This document shows, piece after piece, positions 1-5,382 of a DNA stretch of 5,382 nucleotides (positions are counted from its first letter, which is position 1; the number at the start of each line of letters is the position of its first letter). The DNA is from an uncultured Lysobacteraceae bacterium (GTDB lineage: Bacteria; Pseudomonadota; Gammaproteobacteria; Xanthomonadales; Xanthomonadaceae): NCBI GenBank assembly GCA_946482565.1, contig CAMLSB010000128.1, positions 1 through 5,382 on the forward strand, in the 5' to 3' direction. The position numbers and the translations under genes are program-made. A model generated the notes under the pieces. The model saw only the letters and a program-made list of their open reading frames with translations. It was not told where the DNA came from and did no database searches.

Positions 1-461
1 TCGACGTCAAGCGCGTCGGCTCCGGCCTGCTGATGCAGACCAGCGACATCCGCGAAGTCGCGCGCGACGAATTGAAGGTGGTGACGAAGCTCGCGCCGAC
101 CGATGCGCAGCTCGCCGACCTGCTGTTCGCGTGGCGCGTGGCGAAGTTCGTGAAGTCCAACGCGATCGTCTATGCGAAGGACGGCCGCACCGTCGGCGTC
201 GGCGCCGGGCAGATGAGCCGCGTGTACTCCGCGCGCATCGCCGGCATCAAGGCGACCGATGCGGGACTGGAAGTGCCGGGCTCGGTGATGGCCTCGGACG
301 CGTTCTTCCCGTTCCGCGACGGCATCGACGCCGCCGCGGAAGCCGGCATCCGGGCGGTGATCCAGCCCGGCGGCTCGATGCGCGACGCCGAGGTCATCGC
401 CGCGGCCGACGAGCACGGCATCGCGATGGTCTTCACCGGTATCCGCCATTTCAGGCATTGA
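1..461 (+). CDS. purH: Bifunctional AICAR formyltransferase / IMP cyclohydrolase PurH, C-terminal part
   Basis: PurH catalyses the last two steps of de novo IMP synthesis in the cytosol: formylation of AICAR with 10-formyltetrahydrofolate, then ring closure to IMP. Only the 3' end is present. The frame is already open at position 3 and gives 152 codons before the TGA at 459-461; full-length PurH is about 520-530 residues, so roughly 70 percent lies upstream of the window. Conserved blocks of the formyltransferase domain are clear: [20 protein letters not shown] followed by AGQMSR, then [13 protein letters not shown], then [13 protein letters not shown], and the family's typical terminus FTGIRHFRH. 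The N-terminal cyclohydrolase domain is not visible. No truncation or frameshift is seen. The next gene starts 22 bases after the stop on the same strand and encodes another purine enzyme, so the two are likely one transcription unit. The identification is very secure. Confidence 0.97.
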   Translation, partial: DVKRVGSGLLMQTSDIREVARDELKVVTKLAPTDAQLADLLFAWRVAKFVKSNAIVYAKDGRTVGVGAGQMSRVYSARIAGIKATDAGLEVPGSVMASDAFFPFRDGIDAAAEAGIRAVIQPGGSMRDAEVIAAADEHGIAMVFTGIRHFRH

Positions 462-466
462 CCCCG

Positions 467-479
467 AAAGGAATGGAAG
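467..479 (+). promoter_or_regulatory. Ribosome binding region for the 484 start
   Basis: AAAGGA at 467-472 lies 11 bases before the ATG at 484, and GGAAG at 475-479 lies 4 bases before it. Either could serve, though neither spacing is ideal. The 22-base gap after the purH stop leaves no room for a normal promoter, so the gene is probably read through from purH. Confidence 0.5.
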
Positions 480-483
480 CCCG

Positions 484-969
484 ATGAACGCGAACGGCAG
501 GCACGGAATCCAGGACGACGCGCCGGTACTCAAGTACGTGGCGTGGTTCGTCGCCACCTTCGTCGTCGTCGCCATCGTGGTGGGGATCGTGCAGGCGGTC
601 CTGCCGAGCTCCCGGGCGTTGCGCACGGTGGGGGGCATCCTGATCGTGTTCTGCAGCGCCGAGTTCGCGCGCTTCCGCTTCACCGCCGACCATGGCCGCG
701 GCCTGCGCCGGGAGGAACGCTGGCGCCTGTTCCTCGGCACGGAGCTGTTGCTGTTTTCGGTGATGCTGCTGGGAGCCGCGTACGGCATCCAGCGCTACAA
801 CCACCAGCTGTTCGCCTTCCGGCAGATCCCGCCCGCCTATTCCCTGTTGATCGCGCTCGCCGCCAGCGCGGTCTATGCGCCGGTGCTGTGGTTCTGTTAC
901 TGGCTGCGCAATCCCGCCAGCGACCCCGATCCGCGCAAGGCGGCCGCGGCGCGCCCCAAGGCGCGGGTC
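484..969 (+). other. Four-helix membrane domain and linker encoded in frame ahead of PurD
   Basis: This part of the purD frame encodes residues 1-162. Hydrophobic segments lie at about residues 18-40, 46-62, 82-102 and 118-141. The loop between helices 2 and 3 (about 63-81) carries many arginines and contains [13 protein letters not shown]. The tail after helix 4 (142-161) is also basic. By the positive-inside rule both ends and the middle loop would face the cytosol, which would put a C-terminal PurD in its normal compartment. Length and pattern recall small four-helix inner-membrane proteins of unknown function (the ABZJ_00895-type family comes to mind), but that is from memory and untested. 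No catalytic motif is seen. It may be a separate ancestral gene sitting between purH and purD that now lacks its own stop codon. Confidence 0.7.
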
Positions 970-2262
970 ATGGTGCTGGGCTCGGGCGGGCGCGAGCACG
1001 CCCTCGCCTGGAAGCTCGCGCAATCGCCGCGCGTGAGCCAGGTGCTGGTCGTCCCGGGCAACGCCGGCACTGCGCGCGAGCCGAAATGCCGCAACGTCGA
1101 ATGCGACCTCGGCGACATGGATGCCCTCGTCCAGCTCGCGCGCAGCGAAGGCGTGTCGGTCACCGTGGTCGGCCCGGAGGGGCCGCTTGTCGCCGGCGTC
1201 GTGGACCGGTTCCGCGCTGCCGGGCTGCGGATCTTCGGGCCCACCGCGGCGGCGGCCCAGCTGGAAGGCAGCAAGGCGTTCGCCAAGGCGTTCCTCGCCC
1301 GCCACAGGATCCCCACCGCGGATTACGCGGTGCACACCGAACTCGAAGCGGCGCTCGCGCATGTCCGCGAACGCGCGCGCGCGAGCAGCAACCCGATCGT
1401 GGTCAAGGCCGACGGCCTGGCCGCGGGCAAGGGCGTCGTCGTCGCGACCACGCTTGCCGAAGCCGAAGCTGCGGTGCGCGACATGCTGGCCGGCGATGCG
1501 TTCGGCGCCGCCGGCGCGCGCGTGGTCATCGAGGAATTCCTCGACGGCGAGGAAGCCAGCTTCATCTCCATGGTCGACGGCGCGTACGCGCTGCCGATGG
1601 CCACTTCGCAGGACCACAAGCGCGTCGGCGATGGCGATACCGGGCCGAACACAGGCGGCATGGGCGCATATTCGCCCGCGCCCGTGGTGACGCCGGAAGT
1701 GCAGGCGCGGATCATGCGCGAAGTGGTCATGCCGACCGTCCGCGGCATGGCCGAGGACGGTCGGCCATTCACCGGCTTCCTGTACGCCGGGCTGATGATC
1801 GACGGCACCGGCGCGCCCAGGGTGATCGAGTTCAACGTGCGCTTCGGCGACCCCGAGACCCAGCCGATCATGATGCGGCTGCAGTCCGACCTGCTCGACC
1901 TGGTGGAAGCTGCCATCGACGGCGAACTGCGCGACGTCGATGCACGCTGGAATCCGCGCCCGTCGCTGGGCGTGGTGATGGCGGCGGCCCACTACCCCGC
2001 TTCGCCCGCCACCGGCGACGTGATCGAAGGCTTGCCCAGGTCGCAGCCACTGGACAGCAAGGTCTTCCATGCCGGTACGCGACTGGATGCGGACGGCAAC
2101 GTGGTCACGTCGGGGGGGCGCGTGCTGTGCGTGTGCGCGCTCGGCGACAGCGTCGCCGATGCACAGCGTCGCGCCTACGAGGAAGTTTCCGGCATCTCCT
2201 GGCCCGGCGAGTTCCATCGCCGCGACGTCGGCTGGCGCGCGATCGCCCGCGAGCGCGGCTGA
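484..2262 (+). CDS. purD: Phosphoribosylamine-glycine ligase PurD with an in-frame N-terminal four-helix membrane domain
   Basis: PurD (GAR synthetase) joins 5-phosphoribosylamine and glycine using ATP, the second step of purine synthesis. The open frame encodes 592 residues, whereas PurD is normally about 420-430. The enzyme occupies residues 163-592 and looks complete: GSGGREHAL at 166-174, PGNAGTA at 191-197, GPEGPL at 230-235, the ATP-grasp loop [12 protein letters not shown] at 306-317, the phosphoribosylamine-site block [18 protein letters not shown] at 377-394, and the metal/ATP block [13 protein letters not shown] at 448-460. Residues 1-162 are extra: four hydrophobic segments, then a basic Ala/Pro/Arg-rich linker. 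The ATG at 484 is chosen because it follows a Shine-Dalgarno-like stretch and lies 22 bases after purH. An ATG at 970, also preceded by AAGG, could start a near-normal PurD alone. The alternatives are two genes merged by a lost stop, or a sequence error. The PurD identity is certain; the functional fusion is not. Confidence 0.93.
   Translation: MNANGRHGIQDDAPVLKYVAWFVATFVVVAIVVGIVQAVLPSSRALRTVGGILIVFCSAEFARFRFTADHGRGLRREERWRLFLGTELLLFSVMLLGAAYGIQRYNHQLFAFRQIPPAYSLLIALAASAVYAPVLWFCYWLRNPASDPDPRKAAAARPKARVMVLGSGGREHALAWKLAQSPRVSQVLVVPGNAGTAREPKCRNVECDLGDMDALVQLARSEGVSVTVVGPEGPLVAGVVDRFRAAGLRIFGPTAAAAQLEGSKAFAKAFLARHRIPTADYAVHTELEAALAHVRERARASSNPIVVKADGLAAGKGVVVATTLAEAEAAVRDMLAGDAFGAAGARVVIEEFLDGEEASFISMVDGAYALPMATSQDHKRVGDGDTGPNTGGMGAYSPAPVVTPEVQARIMREVVMPTVRGMAEDGRPFTGFLYAGLMIDGTGAPRVIEFNVRFGDPETQPIMMRLQSDLLDLVEAAIDGELRDVDARWNPRPSLGVVMAAAHYPASPATGDVIEGLPRSQPLDSKVFHAGTRLDADGNVVTSGGRVLCVCALGDSVADAQRRAYEEVSGISWPGEFHRRDVGWRAIARERG
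958..972 (+). promoter_or_regulatory. Possible internal ribosome binding site and start for PurD alone
   Basis: AAGG at 958-961 is followed by an 8-base spacer and an in-frame ATG at 970. Initiation here would give a 430-residue protein beginning [12 protein letters not shown]. PurD homologues usually begin about three residues earlier (like MKVLVIGSGG), and the codon at the usual initiator position is GCG (961-963), not a start codon. Starting at 970 would therefore shorten the first beta strand slightly. This is a plausible but unproven internal start. Confidence 0.35.
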
Positions 2263-2297
2263 CGAGCGCCCCGGCGCGGGTGGAAAGCCGGCGCGAA

Positions 2298-2330
2298 GGC
2301 GCGATGGTCAGCCGGCGCTGGCGCCCTTTT
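2298..2330 (+). terminator. Possible intrinsic terminator after purD
   Basis: About 36 bases after the purD stop, CAGC (2309-2312) pairs with GCTG (2317-2320) around the loop CGGC. The stem is extended by GGCGC (2298-2302) pairing with GCGCC (2321-2325), with a six-base bulge on the left side. C and TTTT (2327-2330) follow. The T run is short and the structure overlaps the 3' end of the convergent regulator gene, so the call is tentative. Confidence 0.35.
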
Positions 2331-2709
2331 CCGCGAGCGCGTTGACGAGATCGCGCACGAGCCTGCGTTGCGGCGGCGCGAGCGTGACGTAGGCATCCAC
2401 CATCGCGCGTTCGGCAGGGCTGAGCCCTTCCCACGCCTGCGCGACCTCGCCCACGCGCGACCGCGTACCGCTGCCGCCGTATTGCAGGACATGCGCATCC
2501 ACGCCCACGAGTGCGGCGAGCACCCGCAGCTTGTCCTGTCGCGGGATCGACTTGCCGTTGAGCCAGCCGGAAATCGCCTGCGAGGTCACGGGCGCGCCTT
2601 CATAGCGGGAATTGAATCGCTTCTCGAGGACCGCCGGACTGGCGTCGATCCGCGCTTCCTTCAACGCGGCGCGCAGTCGCGCCGAAAATTCCGCTTTCTC
2701 GTCCTTCAT
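2308..2709 (-). CDS. Small XRE/Cro-type helix-turn-helix transcriptional regulator
   Basis: This 133-residue protein is probably a sequence-specific DNA-binding regulator. Residues 8-36 form a predicted helical start (FSARLRAALKEARIDASP, then VLEKRFNSRY). VTSQAISGWLNGKSIP at 41-56 reads as the helix-turn-helix, and QDKLRVLAALVGV at 58-70 as the following helix. This order (FN.RY, then a WL.GK.IP recognition region, then DKLRVLA) matches a group of regulators I recall from beta- and gammaproteobacteria, including xanthomonads. The C-terminal part (about 92-130, LSPAERAMVDAYVTLAPPQR) is helical and may dimerise. The start at 2709 has no evident Shine-Dalgarno sequence (CCCGGTCC precedes it), so translation may be weak or from a nearly leaderless RNA. 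It converges on purD, with 45 bases between stops. A palindrome and direct repeats 43-74 bases upstream suggest autoregulation. Targets and ligand are unknown. Confidence 0.85.
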   Translation of the reverse strand: MKDEKAEFSARLRAALKEARIDASPAVLEKRFNSRYEGAPVTSQAISGWLNGKSIPRQDKLRVLAALVGVDAHVLQYGGSGTRSRVGEVAQAWEGLSPAERAMVDAYVTLAPPQRRLVRDLVNALAEKGASAG

Positions 2710-2728
2710 GGACCGGGACGTTAGGGGG

Positions 2729-2741
2729 GCCCGCCGCGGGC
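2729..2741. repeat. Perfect 13-base GC palindrome in the regulator leader
   Basis: GCCCGCCGCGGGC is a perfect 6+1+6 inverted repeat, 20 bases upstream of the regulator's ATG. As RNA it could form a short hairpin only after opening central pairs. In DNA this GC content makes chance occurrence fairly likely. It could modulate translation of the regulator or mean nothing. Confidence 0.4.
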
Positions 2742-2751
2742 GAAGTAAGTT

Positions 2752-2783
2752 TTGCTTTCACTTTCGTGAAAGTGTTGCTTTCA
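2752..2783. promoter_or_regulatory. Likely operator/promoter region of the helix-turn-helix regulator
   Basis: CACTTTCGTGAAAGTG at 2759-2774 is a perfect 7+2+7 inverted repeat. It is flanked by two perfect copies of TTGCTTTCA, at 2752-2760 and 2775-2783, whose starts are 23 bases apart. In total the element CTTTC occurs three times in one orientation and once inverted. The stretch from about 2745 to 2786 is strikingly AT-richer than its surroundings and lies directly upstream of the regulator start at 2709. A dimeric Cro-like protein binding here would repress or tune its own promoter. I cannot place convincing -35 and -10 boxes. The binding itself is inferred; the repeats are seen. Confidence 0.6.
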
Positions 2784-2848
2784 TTGCAGGCCAGCGAACG
2801 CCTGCCCCGGTGCCCGGGTCGACGCCACGCTGTCGCTGAGCCGCAACA

Positions 2849-2866
2849 CGCCGTCCGACGACGGCG
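2849..2866 (-). terminator. GC-rich hairpin just after the dioxygenase stop, possible terminator
   Basis: CGCCGTC at 2849-2855 pairs perfectly with GACGGCG at 2860-2866 around a four-base loop, a 7-bp stem starting 7 bases beyond the dioxygenase stop codon in the direction of transcription. The following bases on the minus strand are TGTTGCGG, so there is no real U tract. It may be a weak or factor-assisted terminator, or an RNA 3'-end stabiliser. Confidence 0.4.
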
Positions 2867-2873
2867 CGTCGCC

Positions 2874-3728
2874 TCAGACGTTCGCGTCCTCCGGCGCCAT
2901 CACCGTCTCCAGCGCCGCGGCGCCGCCCAGGCCGTCCTGCAGCGCGGGATCGCAGCTGCCGACGGTGTAGCACGCCATCGACAGCGATCCGTACGCGTAG
3001 CCGTCCACCAGCACGTCTGCGACGCGGCCCGATTCCGCCGCGATGCCGGCGATGTACAGCAGCGGCAGGAAGTGCTCGTCGGTCGGGACCGCCATGCGGA
3101 AATCGGGATGGTCGAACAGTTCAAGCACGTCGCCCGGGCGTTCGGTCATGATGCGGCGCGCGGCGTCGTCGAAGCGCCGCGCCCAGTCGAAGCCGGCGTC
3201 GGGCTGCTTCCAGTCGATCGCGCGCAGGTTGTGCACGACGTTGCCGCTGCCGACGACCATCACCCCGCGCGCGCGCAACGCGGCGAGCTTCCGCCCCATC
3301 GCCAGGTGGTAGCGAGGCGGCTGGAGCGCATTGATCGAGAGCTGCACGACGGGGACGTCCGCCTTGGGGAACGCATGCACGAGCACCGACCAGGTGCCGT
3401 GGTCGAGGCCCCAGCTGTCGTGGTCCGCGCCGACCTGTTCGGGCTCGACCACTTCGGCGATTTCGTGGACGAGTTCCGGCAGCCCCGGCGCCGGGTAGCG
3501 CACGTCGAACAGCGGCTGCGGGAAACCGTAGAAGTCGTGGATGGTCTTCGGCCGCGCCATCGCGGTGACCGCGGTGGCATTGACGTACCAGTGCGCCGAG
3601 ACCGCCAGGACCGCCCGTGGCTTGGGCACCGCGGCGCCGAGCGCGCGCCAGGCGTCGGTGTACCGGTTGCGCTCGATGGCGTTCATCGGGCTGCCATGGC
3701 CGAGGAAGGCTGCGGGCATCGCGGGCAT
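2874..3728 (-). CDS. ygiD: Class III extradiol ring-cleavage dioxygenase, YgiD/4,5-DOPA dioxygenase family
   Basis: The 284-residue product matches the DODA family, whose E. coli member YgiD cleaves the aromatic ring of L-DOPA extradiol to form betalamic-acid-type seco-DOPA; the natural bacterial substrate is uncertain. Visible family blocks are FLGHGSPMN (8-16), AVSAHWY (42-48), TIHDFYGFP (62-70), GLDHGTWSVL, VVQLSIN, GSGNVVHNL around 166 and DEHFLPLLY around 219. Histidines 11, 46, 166 and 219 correspond to the four conserved metal-binding and active-site histidines of YgiD, so the enzyme should be active. There is no signal peptide, so it is cytosolic. The start at 3728 is chosen for its AGGAG eight bases upstream; a second ATG at 3719 (MPAAFLGHG) is possible. 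The open frame continues far upstream, but that part is antisense to the next gene. It is divergent from the transporter-acyltransferase and probably monocistronic. Confidence 0.92.
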   Translation of the reverse strand: MPAMPAAFLGHGSPMNAIERNRYTDAWRALGAAVPKPRAVLAVSAHWYVNATAVTAMARPKTIHDFYGFPQPLFDVRYPAPGLPELVHEIAEVVEPEQVGADHDSWGLDHGTWSVLVHAFPKADVPVVQLSINALQPPRYHLAMGRKLAALRARGVMVVGSGNVVHNLRAIDWKQPDAGFDWARRFDDAARRIMTERPGDVLELFDHPDFRMAVPTDEHFLPLLYIAGIAAESGRVADVLVDGYAYGSLSMACYTVGSCDPALQDGLGGAAALETVMAPEDANV

Positions 3729-3736
3729 CGGCGCGG

Positions 3737-3741
3737 CTCCT
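3737..3741 (-). promoter_or_regulatory. Ribosome binding site of the dioxygenase
   Basis: On the minus strand this reads AGGAG, with an 8-base spacer to the ATG at 3728. This ideal spacing favours 3728 over the second in-frame ATG at 3719. Confidence 0.75.
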
Positions 3742-3794
3742 GCGGGATCGTCGGCGGAGGATACGATAGGCCCCGGGACGCGGCCATCGGCCGC

Positions 3795-3800
3795 AGGGGG
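3795..3800 (+). promoter_or_regulatory. Ribosome binding site of the transporter-acyltransferase
   Basis: AGGGGG lies six bases before the ATG at 3807 and fits a Shine-Dalgarno sequence. It decides the start of the following gene, whose frame has no better upstream candidate. Confidence 0.65.
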
Positions 3801-3806
3801 AAGCCG

Positions 3807-5382
3807 ATGGCCGGTGCCGGGGACAAGCATTCGCAGTTCGAACTGCTGCGCCAGCGGCGCTTCCTGCCGCTGTTCATCACCCAGTGCTTCGGCGCCTTCA
3901 ACGACAACGTGTTCCGGCAGGCGATCATCGGCCTGCTGTTCTGGATGGACGCGTCGCCGTCGCAGCGCACGCTGTACGCGTCGCTGGCGCCGGCGATCTT
4001 CATCCTGCCCTACTTCCTGTTCTCGGCGACCGCCGGGCAGATCGCGGAGAAGCTGGAGAAGTCGCGGCTGATCCGGATCACGACCTCGATGGAGATCGCG
4101 ATCATGTCGCTGGCGGCGGTGGCCTTCGTGCTGCAGGCGTTGCCGCTGCTGCTGGTCGCGTTGTTCCTGACCGGCGTGCAGTCGACGCTGTTCGGGCCGG
4201 TGAAATATTCGATCCTGCCGTCGGTCCTGCGCCCGGAGGAACTGACCGGCGGCAACGGCCTGGTCGAGATGGGTACCTCGGTGTCGATCCTCGTCGGCAT
4301 GATCGCCGGCGGGCTGATCTTCACGGTGGCCGGCGCGCAGGGGCCGTGGGTTGCGGGCGCGTGCGTGATCGCGCTGGCGGTGTGCGGCAACCTGGTGAGC
4401 CGGCTGATCCCGCCGGCTGGCGCCGCCGCGCCCGATCTCCGGATCAACTGGAATCCGGTGCCGGAGACCTTCGAGGTGCTGCGCCTGGCGCGCAAGCAGC
4501 TCGCGGTGCGCAACGCGGTGTTGGGCGTGTCGTGGTTCTGGTTCGTCGGCACCGTGTTCGCGACGCAGCTGCCGGATTACGCGGTCGCGCACCTGGGCGG
4601 CGGCAACACCCTGTACGTGTTCGCGCTGGCGCTGTTCTCGATCGGCACGGGCACCGGCTCGATGCTGTGCGAGAAGCTCTCGGCGCGCACGGTCGAGATC
4701 GGGCTGGTGCCGCTGGGCGCGTTCGGCATGAGCGCGTTCCTGTTCGACCTGTACTTCGCGCGCAGCGGCACCGTCGCCGCGACGGGCCTCGACGTCATGG
4801 GCTTCCTGCGCGCGGACGGCAGCTGGCGCATCGTGCTGGACCTCGTCGGCATCGGCCTGTTCACCGGCTTCTTCGTGGTGCCGCTGTTCGCGCTGATCCA
4901 GAGCCGCACGCCGCGGGAAGAACTGTCGCGGGTGATCGGCGCGCTGAACATCCAGAACTCGGGCTTCGTGGTGGCATCGTCGGTGTTGTGCCTGCTGCTG
5001 CGGCAATGGGCCGGCTGGTCGATCCCGCAGCTGTTCCTGGCACTGGCGATCGCCAACACGCTGGTGGCGATCTGGATCTTCACGATCGTGCCCGAGTTCC
5101 TGATGCGCTTCCTGAGCTGGGTGCTCGTGCGCACGCTGTACCGGCTGCGGGTGGGCGGCGTCGAGGAACACGTGCCGGACGAGGGAGCGGCGGTGCTCGC
5201 CTGCAACCACGTCAGTTACATGGACGCGCTGATCCTGTCGGCGGCGATCCCGCGACCGGTGCGCTGGGTGATGTACCACCGCATCTTCGACATTCCCGTA
5301 TTGAGCTGGATCTTCCGCACCGCGAAGGCGATCCCGATCGCCGGCGCGCGCGAGGATCCCGCGTTGATGCGGCGCGCCTTCG
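3807..5382 (+). CDS. MFS transporter (LplT-like) fused to a PlsC-type acyltransferase, 5' part
   Basis: The frame stays open to the window end, giving 525 residues. Residues 1 to about 430 are a polytopic MFS transporter resembling LplT, the lysophospholipid flippase. They include RRFLPLFITQCFGAFNDNVF (17-36), an MFS motif A-like loop GQIAEKLEKSR (77-87), FGPVKYSILP from 129, GNGLVEMGTS from 149, and SRTPREEL (366-373) near the end of the transporter. After a basic amphipathic linker (MRFLSWVLVRTLYRLRVGG) begins a PlsC domain with the catalytic HX4D motif, NHVSYMD at 467-473 (His468, Asp473), and continues with AKAIPIAGARED. The family role is to move lysophospholipid to the inner leaflet and re-acylate it, or a related lipid repair step; the exact substrate is inferred. 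The 3' end is missing, so I cannot tell whether it is a two-domain protein of about 620 residues or the Aas-like three-domain form with a C-terminal acyl-ACP ligase of about 1,100. Confidence 0.93.
   Translation, partial: MAGAGDKHSQFELLRQRRFLPLFITQCFGAFNDNVFRQAIIGLLFWMDASPSQRTLYASLAPAIFILPYFLFSATAGQIAEKLEKSRLIRITTSMEIAIMSLAAVAFVLQALPLLLVALFLTGVQSTLFGPVKYSILPSVLRPEELTGGNGLVEMGTSVSILVGMIAGGLIFTVAGAQGPWVAGACVIALAVCGNLVSRLIPPAGAAAPDLRINWNPVPETFEVLRLARKQLAVRNAVLGVSWFWFVGTVFATQLPDYAVAHLGGGNTLYVFALALFSIGTGTGSMLCEKLSARTVEIGLVPLGAFGMSAFLFDLYFARSGTVAATGLDVMGFLRADGSWRIVLDLVGIGLFTGFFVVPLFALIQSRTPREELSRVIGALNIQNSGFVVASSVLCLLLRQWAGWSIPQLFLALAIANTLVAIWIFTIVPEFLMRFLSWVLVRTLYRLRVGGVEEHVPDEGAAVLACNHVSYMDALILSAAIPRPVRWVMYHRIFDIPVLSWIFRTAKAIPIAGAREDPALMRRAF

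Larger units (their letters stand above)
3729..3806. promoter_or_regulatory. Divergent intergenic region between the dioxygenase and the transporter-acyltransferase
   Basis: These 78 bases must hold the start signals of both flanking genes. The only AT-richer element is GGATACGATAGG at 3759-3770. It can be read as a -10-like TACGAT (3762-3767) rightward or TATCGT (3763-3768) leftward, but no good -35 is seen on either side. CGGCC and GGCCG at 3781-3793 form a 5-bp inverted repeat with a three-base loop, just before the rightward ribosome binding site. Confidence 0.4.

Noticed and set aside
451..2217. A 588-codon open frame on the minus strand opposite purD
   Set aside because: Its translation is rich in Arg, His, Ala and Gly with no recognisable domain, and it lies exactly antisense to a secure PurD. 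Long antisense frames are expected in high-GC codon-biased genes.
2287..2318. Two copies of GCCGGCGC at 2287-2294 and 2311-2318 as a repeat element
   Set aside because: Eight-base GC-only repeats are common by chance at this base composition. The second copy is better explained as part of the hairpin after purD or as coding sequence of the regulator.
543..2345. A 600-codon plus-strand frame overlapping purD in another phase
   Set aside because: The product is extremely arginine-rich and low in complexity, typical of a frame-shifted reading of high-GC coding DNA. The PurD motifs are all in the other frame.
2790..2873. A possible small plus-strand gene expressed from the repeat region near 2760
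   Set aside because: The only frame crossing it starts at 2612, antisense to the regulator, has no ribosome binding site at a sensible start, and its product resembles nothing.
3729..5279. Upstream extension of the dioxygenase frame to an 801-residue protein
   Set aside because: The extra part is antisense to the transporter-acyltransferase, is composed mostly of Arg, Gln, His and Asp, and has no domain. The dioxygenase has a good ribosome binding site at its usual family start at 3728.
1..5382. A defence, phage or mobile island suggested by the Cro-like regulator
   Set aside because: No integrase, transposase, phage gene, attachment repeat or composition break is seen. The surrounding genes are housekeeping or ordinary metabolic genes with the same base composition.

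Overview
The window is very GC-rich (about two thirds or more G+C), densely coding bacterial DNA. The gene families and the purH-to-purD order suggest a gammaproteobacterium of the Xanthomonadaceae type (Lysobacter, Luteimonas, Xanthomonas relatives). That assignment rests on recalled protein families and was not tested by any search. I see no mobile element, CRISPR array, tRNA or rRNA.

Layout from left to right. (1) Positions 1-461, plus strand: the last 152 codons of purH. (2) Positions 484-2262, plus strand: purD, 22 bases after the purH stop. Its open frame starts about 162 codons before the usual PurD start and encodes four membrane helices in frame with a complete PurD enzyme. (3) Positions 2308-2709, minus strand: a small helix-turn-helix regulator convergent with purD. 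Its upstream region (2752-2783) holds a perfect palindrome flanked by a perfect 9-base direct repeat, probably its operator. (4) Positions 2874-3728, minus strand: a class III extradiol dioxygenase of the YgiD/DODA family with all four active-site histidines. (5) Positions 3807-5382, plus strand and divergent from it: the first 525 codons of an MFS transporter of the LplT type fused to a PlsC-type acyltransferase, cut by the window end.

How the genes fit together. PurH and PurD are both in de novo purine synthesis and are probably co-transcribed. The regulator is likely to control itself, since the repeats lie directly upstream of its own start. The dioxygenase and the transporter-acyltransferase share a 78-base divergent intergenic region, but nothing links their functions beyond that.

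The most unusual item is the in-frame joining of a four-helix membrane domain to PurD. Either it is a membrane-tethered purine enzyme, or two genes are joined by a lost stop codon (biological or a sequence error), or PurD is made separately from an internal start at 970. The second most interesting is the compact operator-like repeat array. The rest looks like ordinary chromosome.
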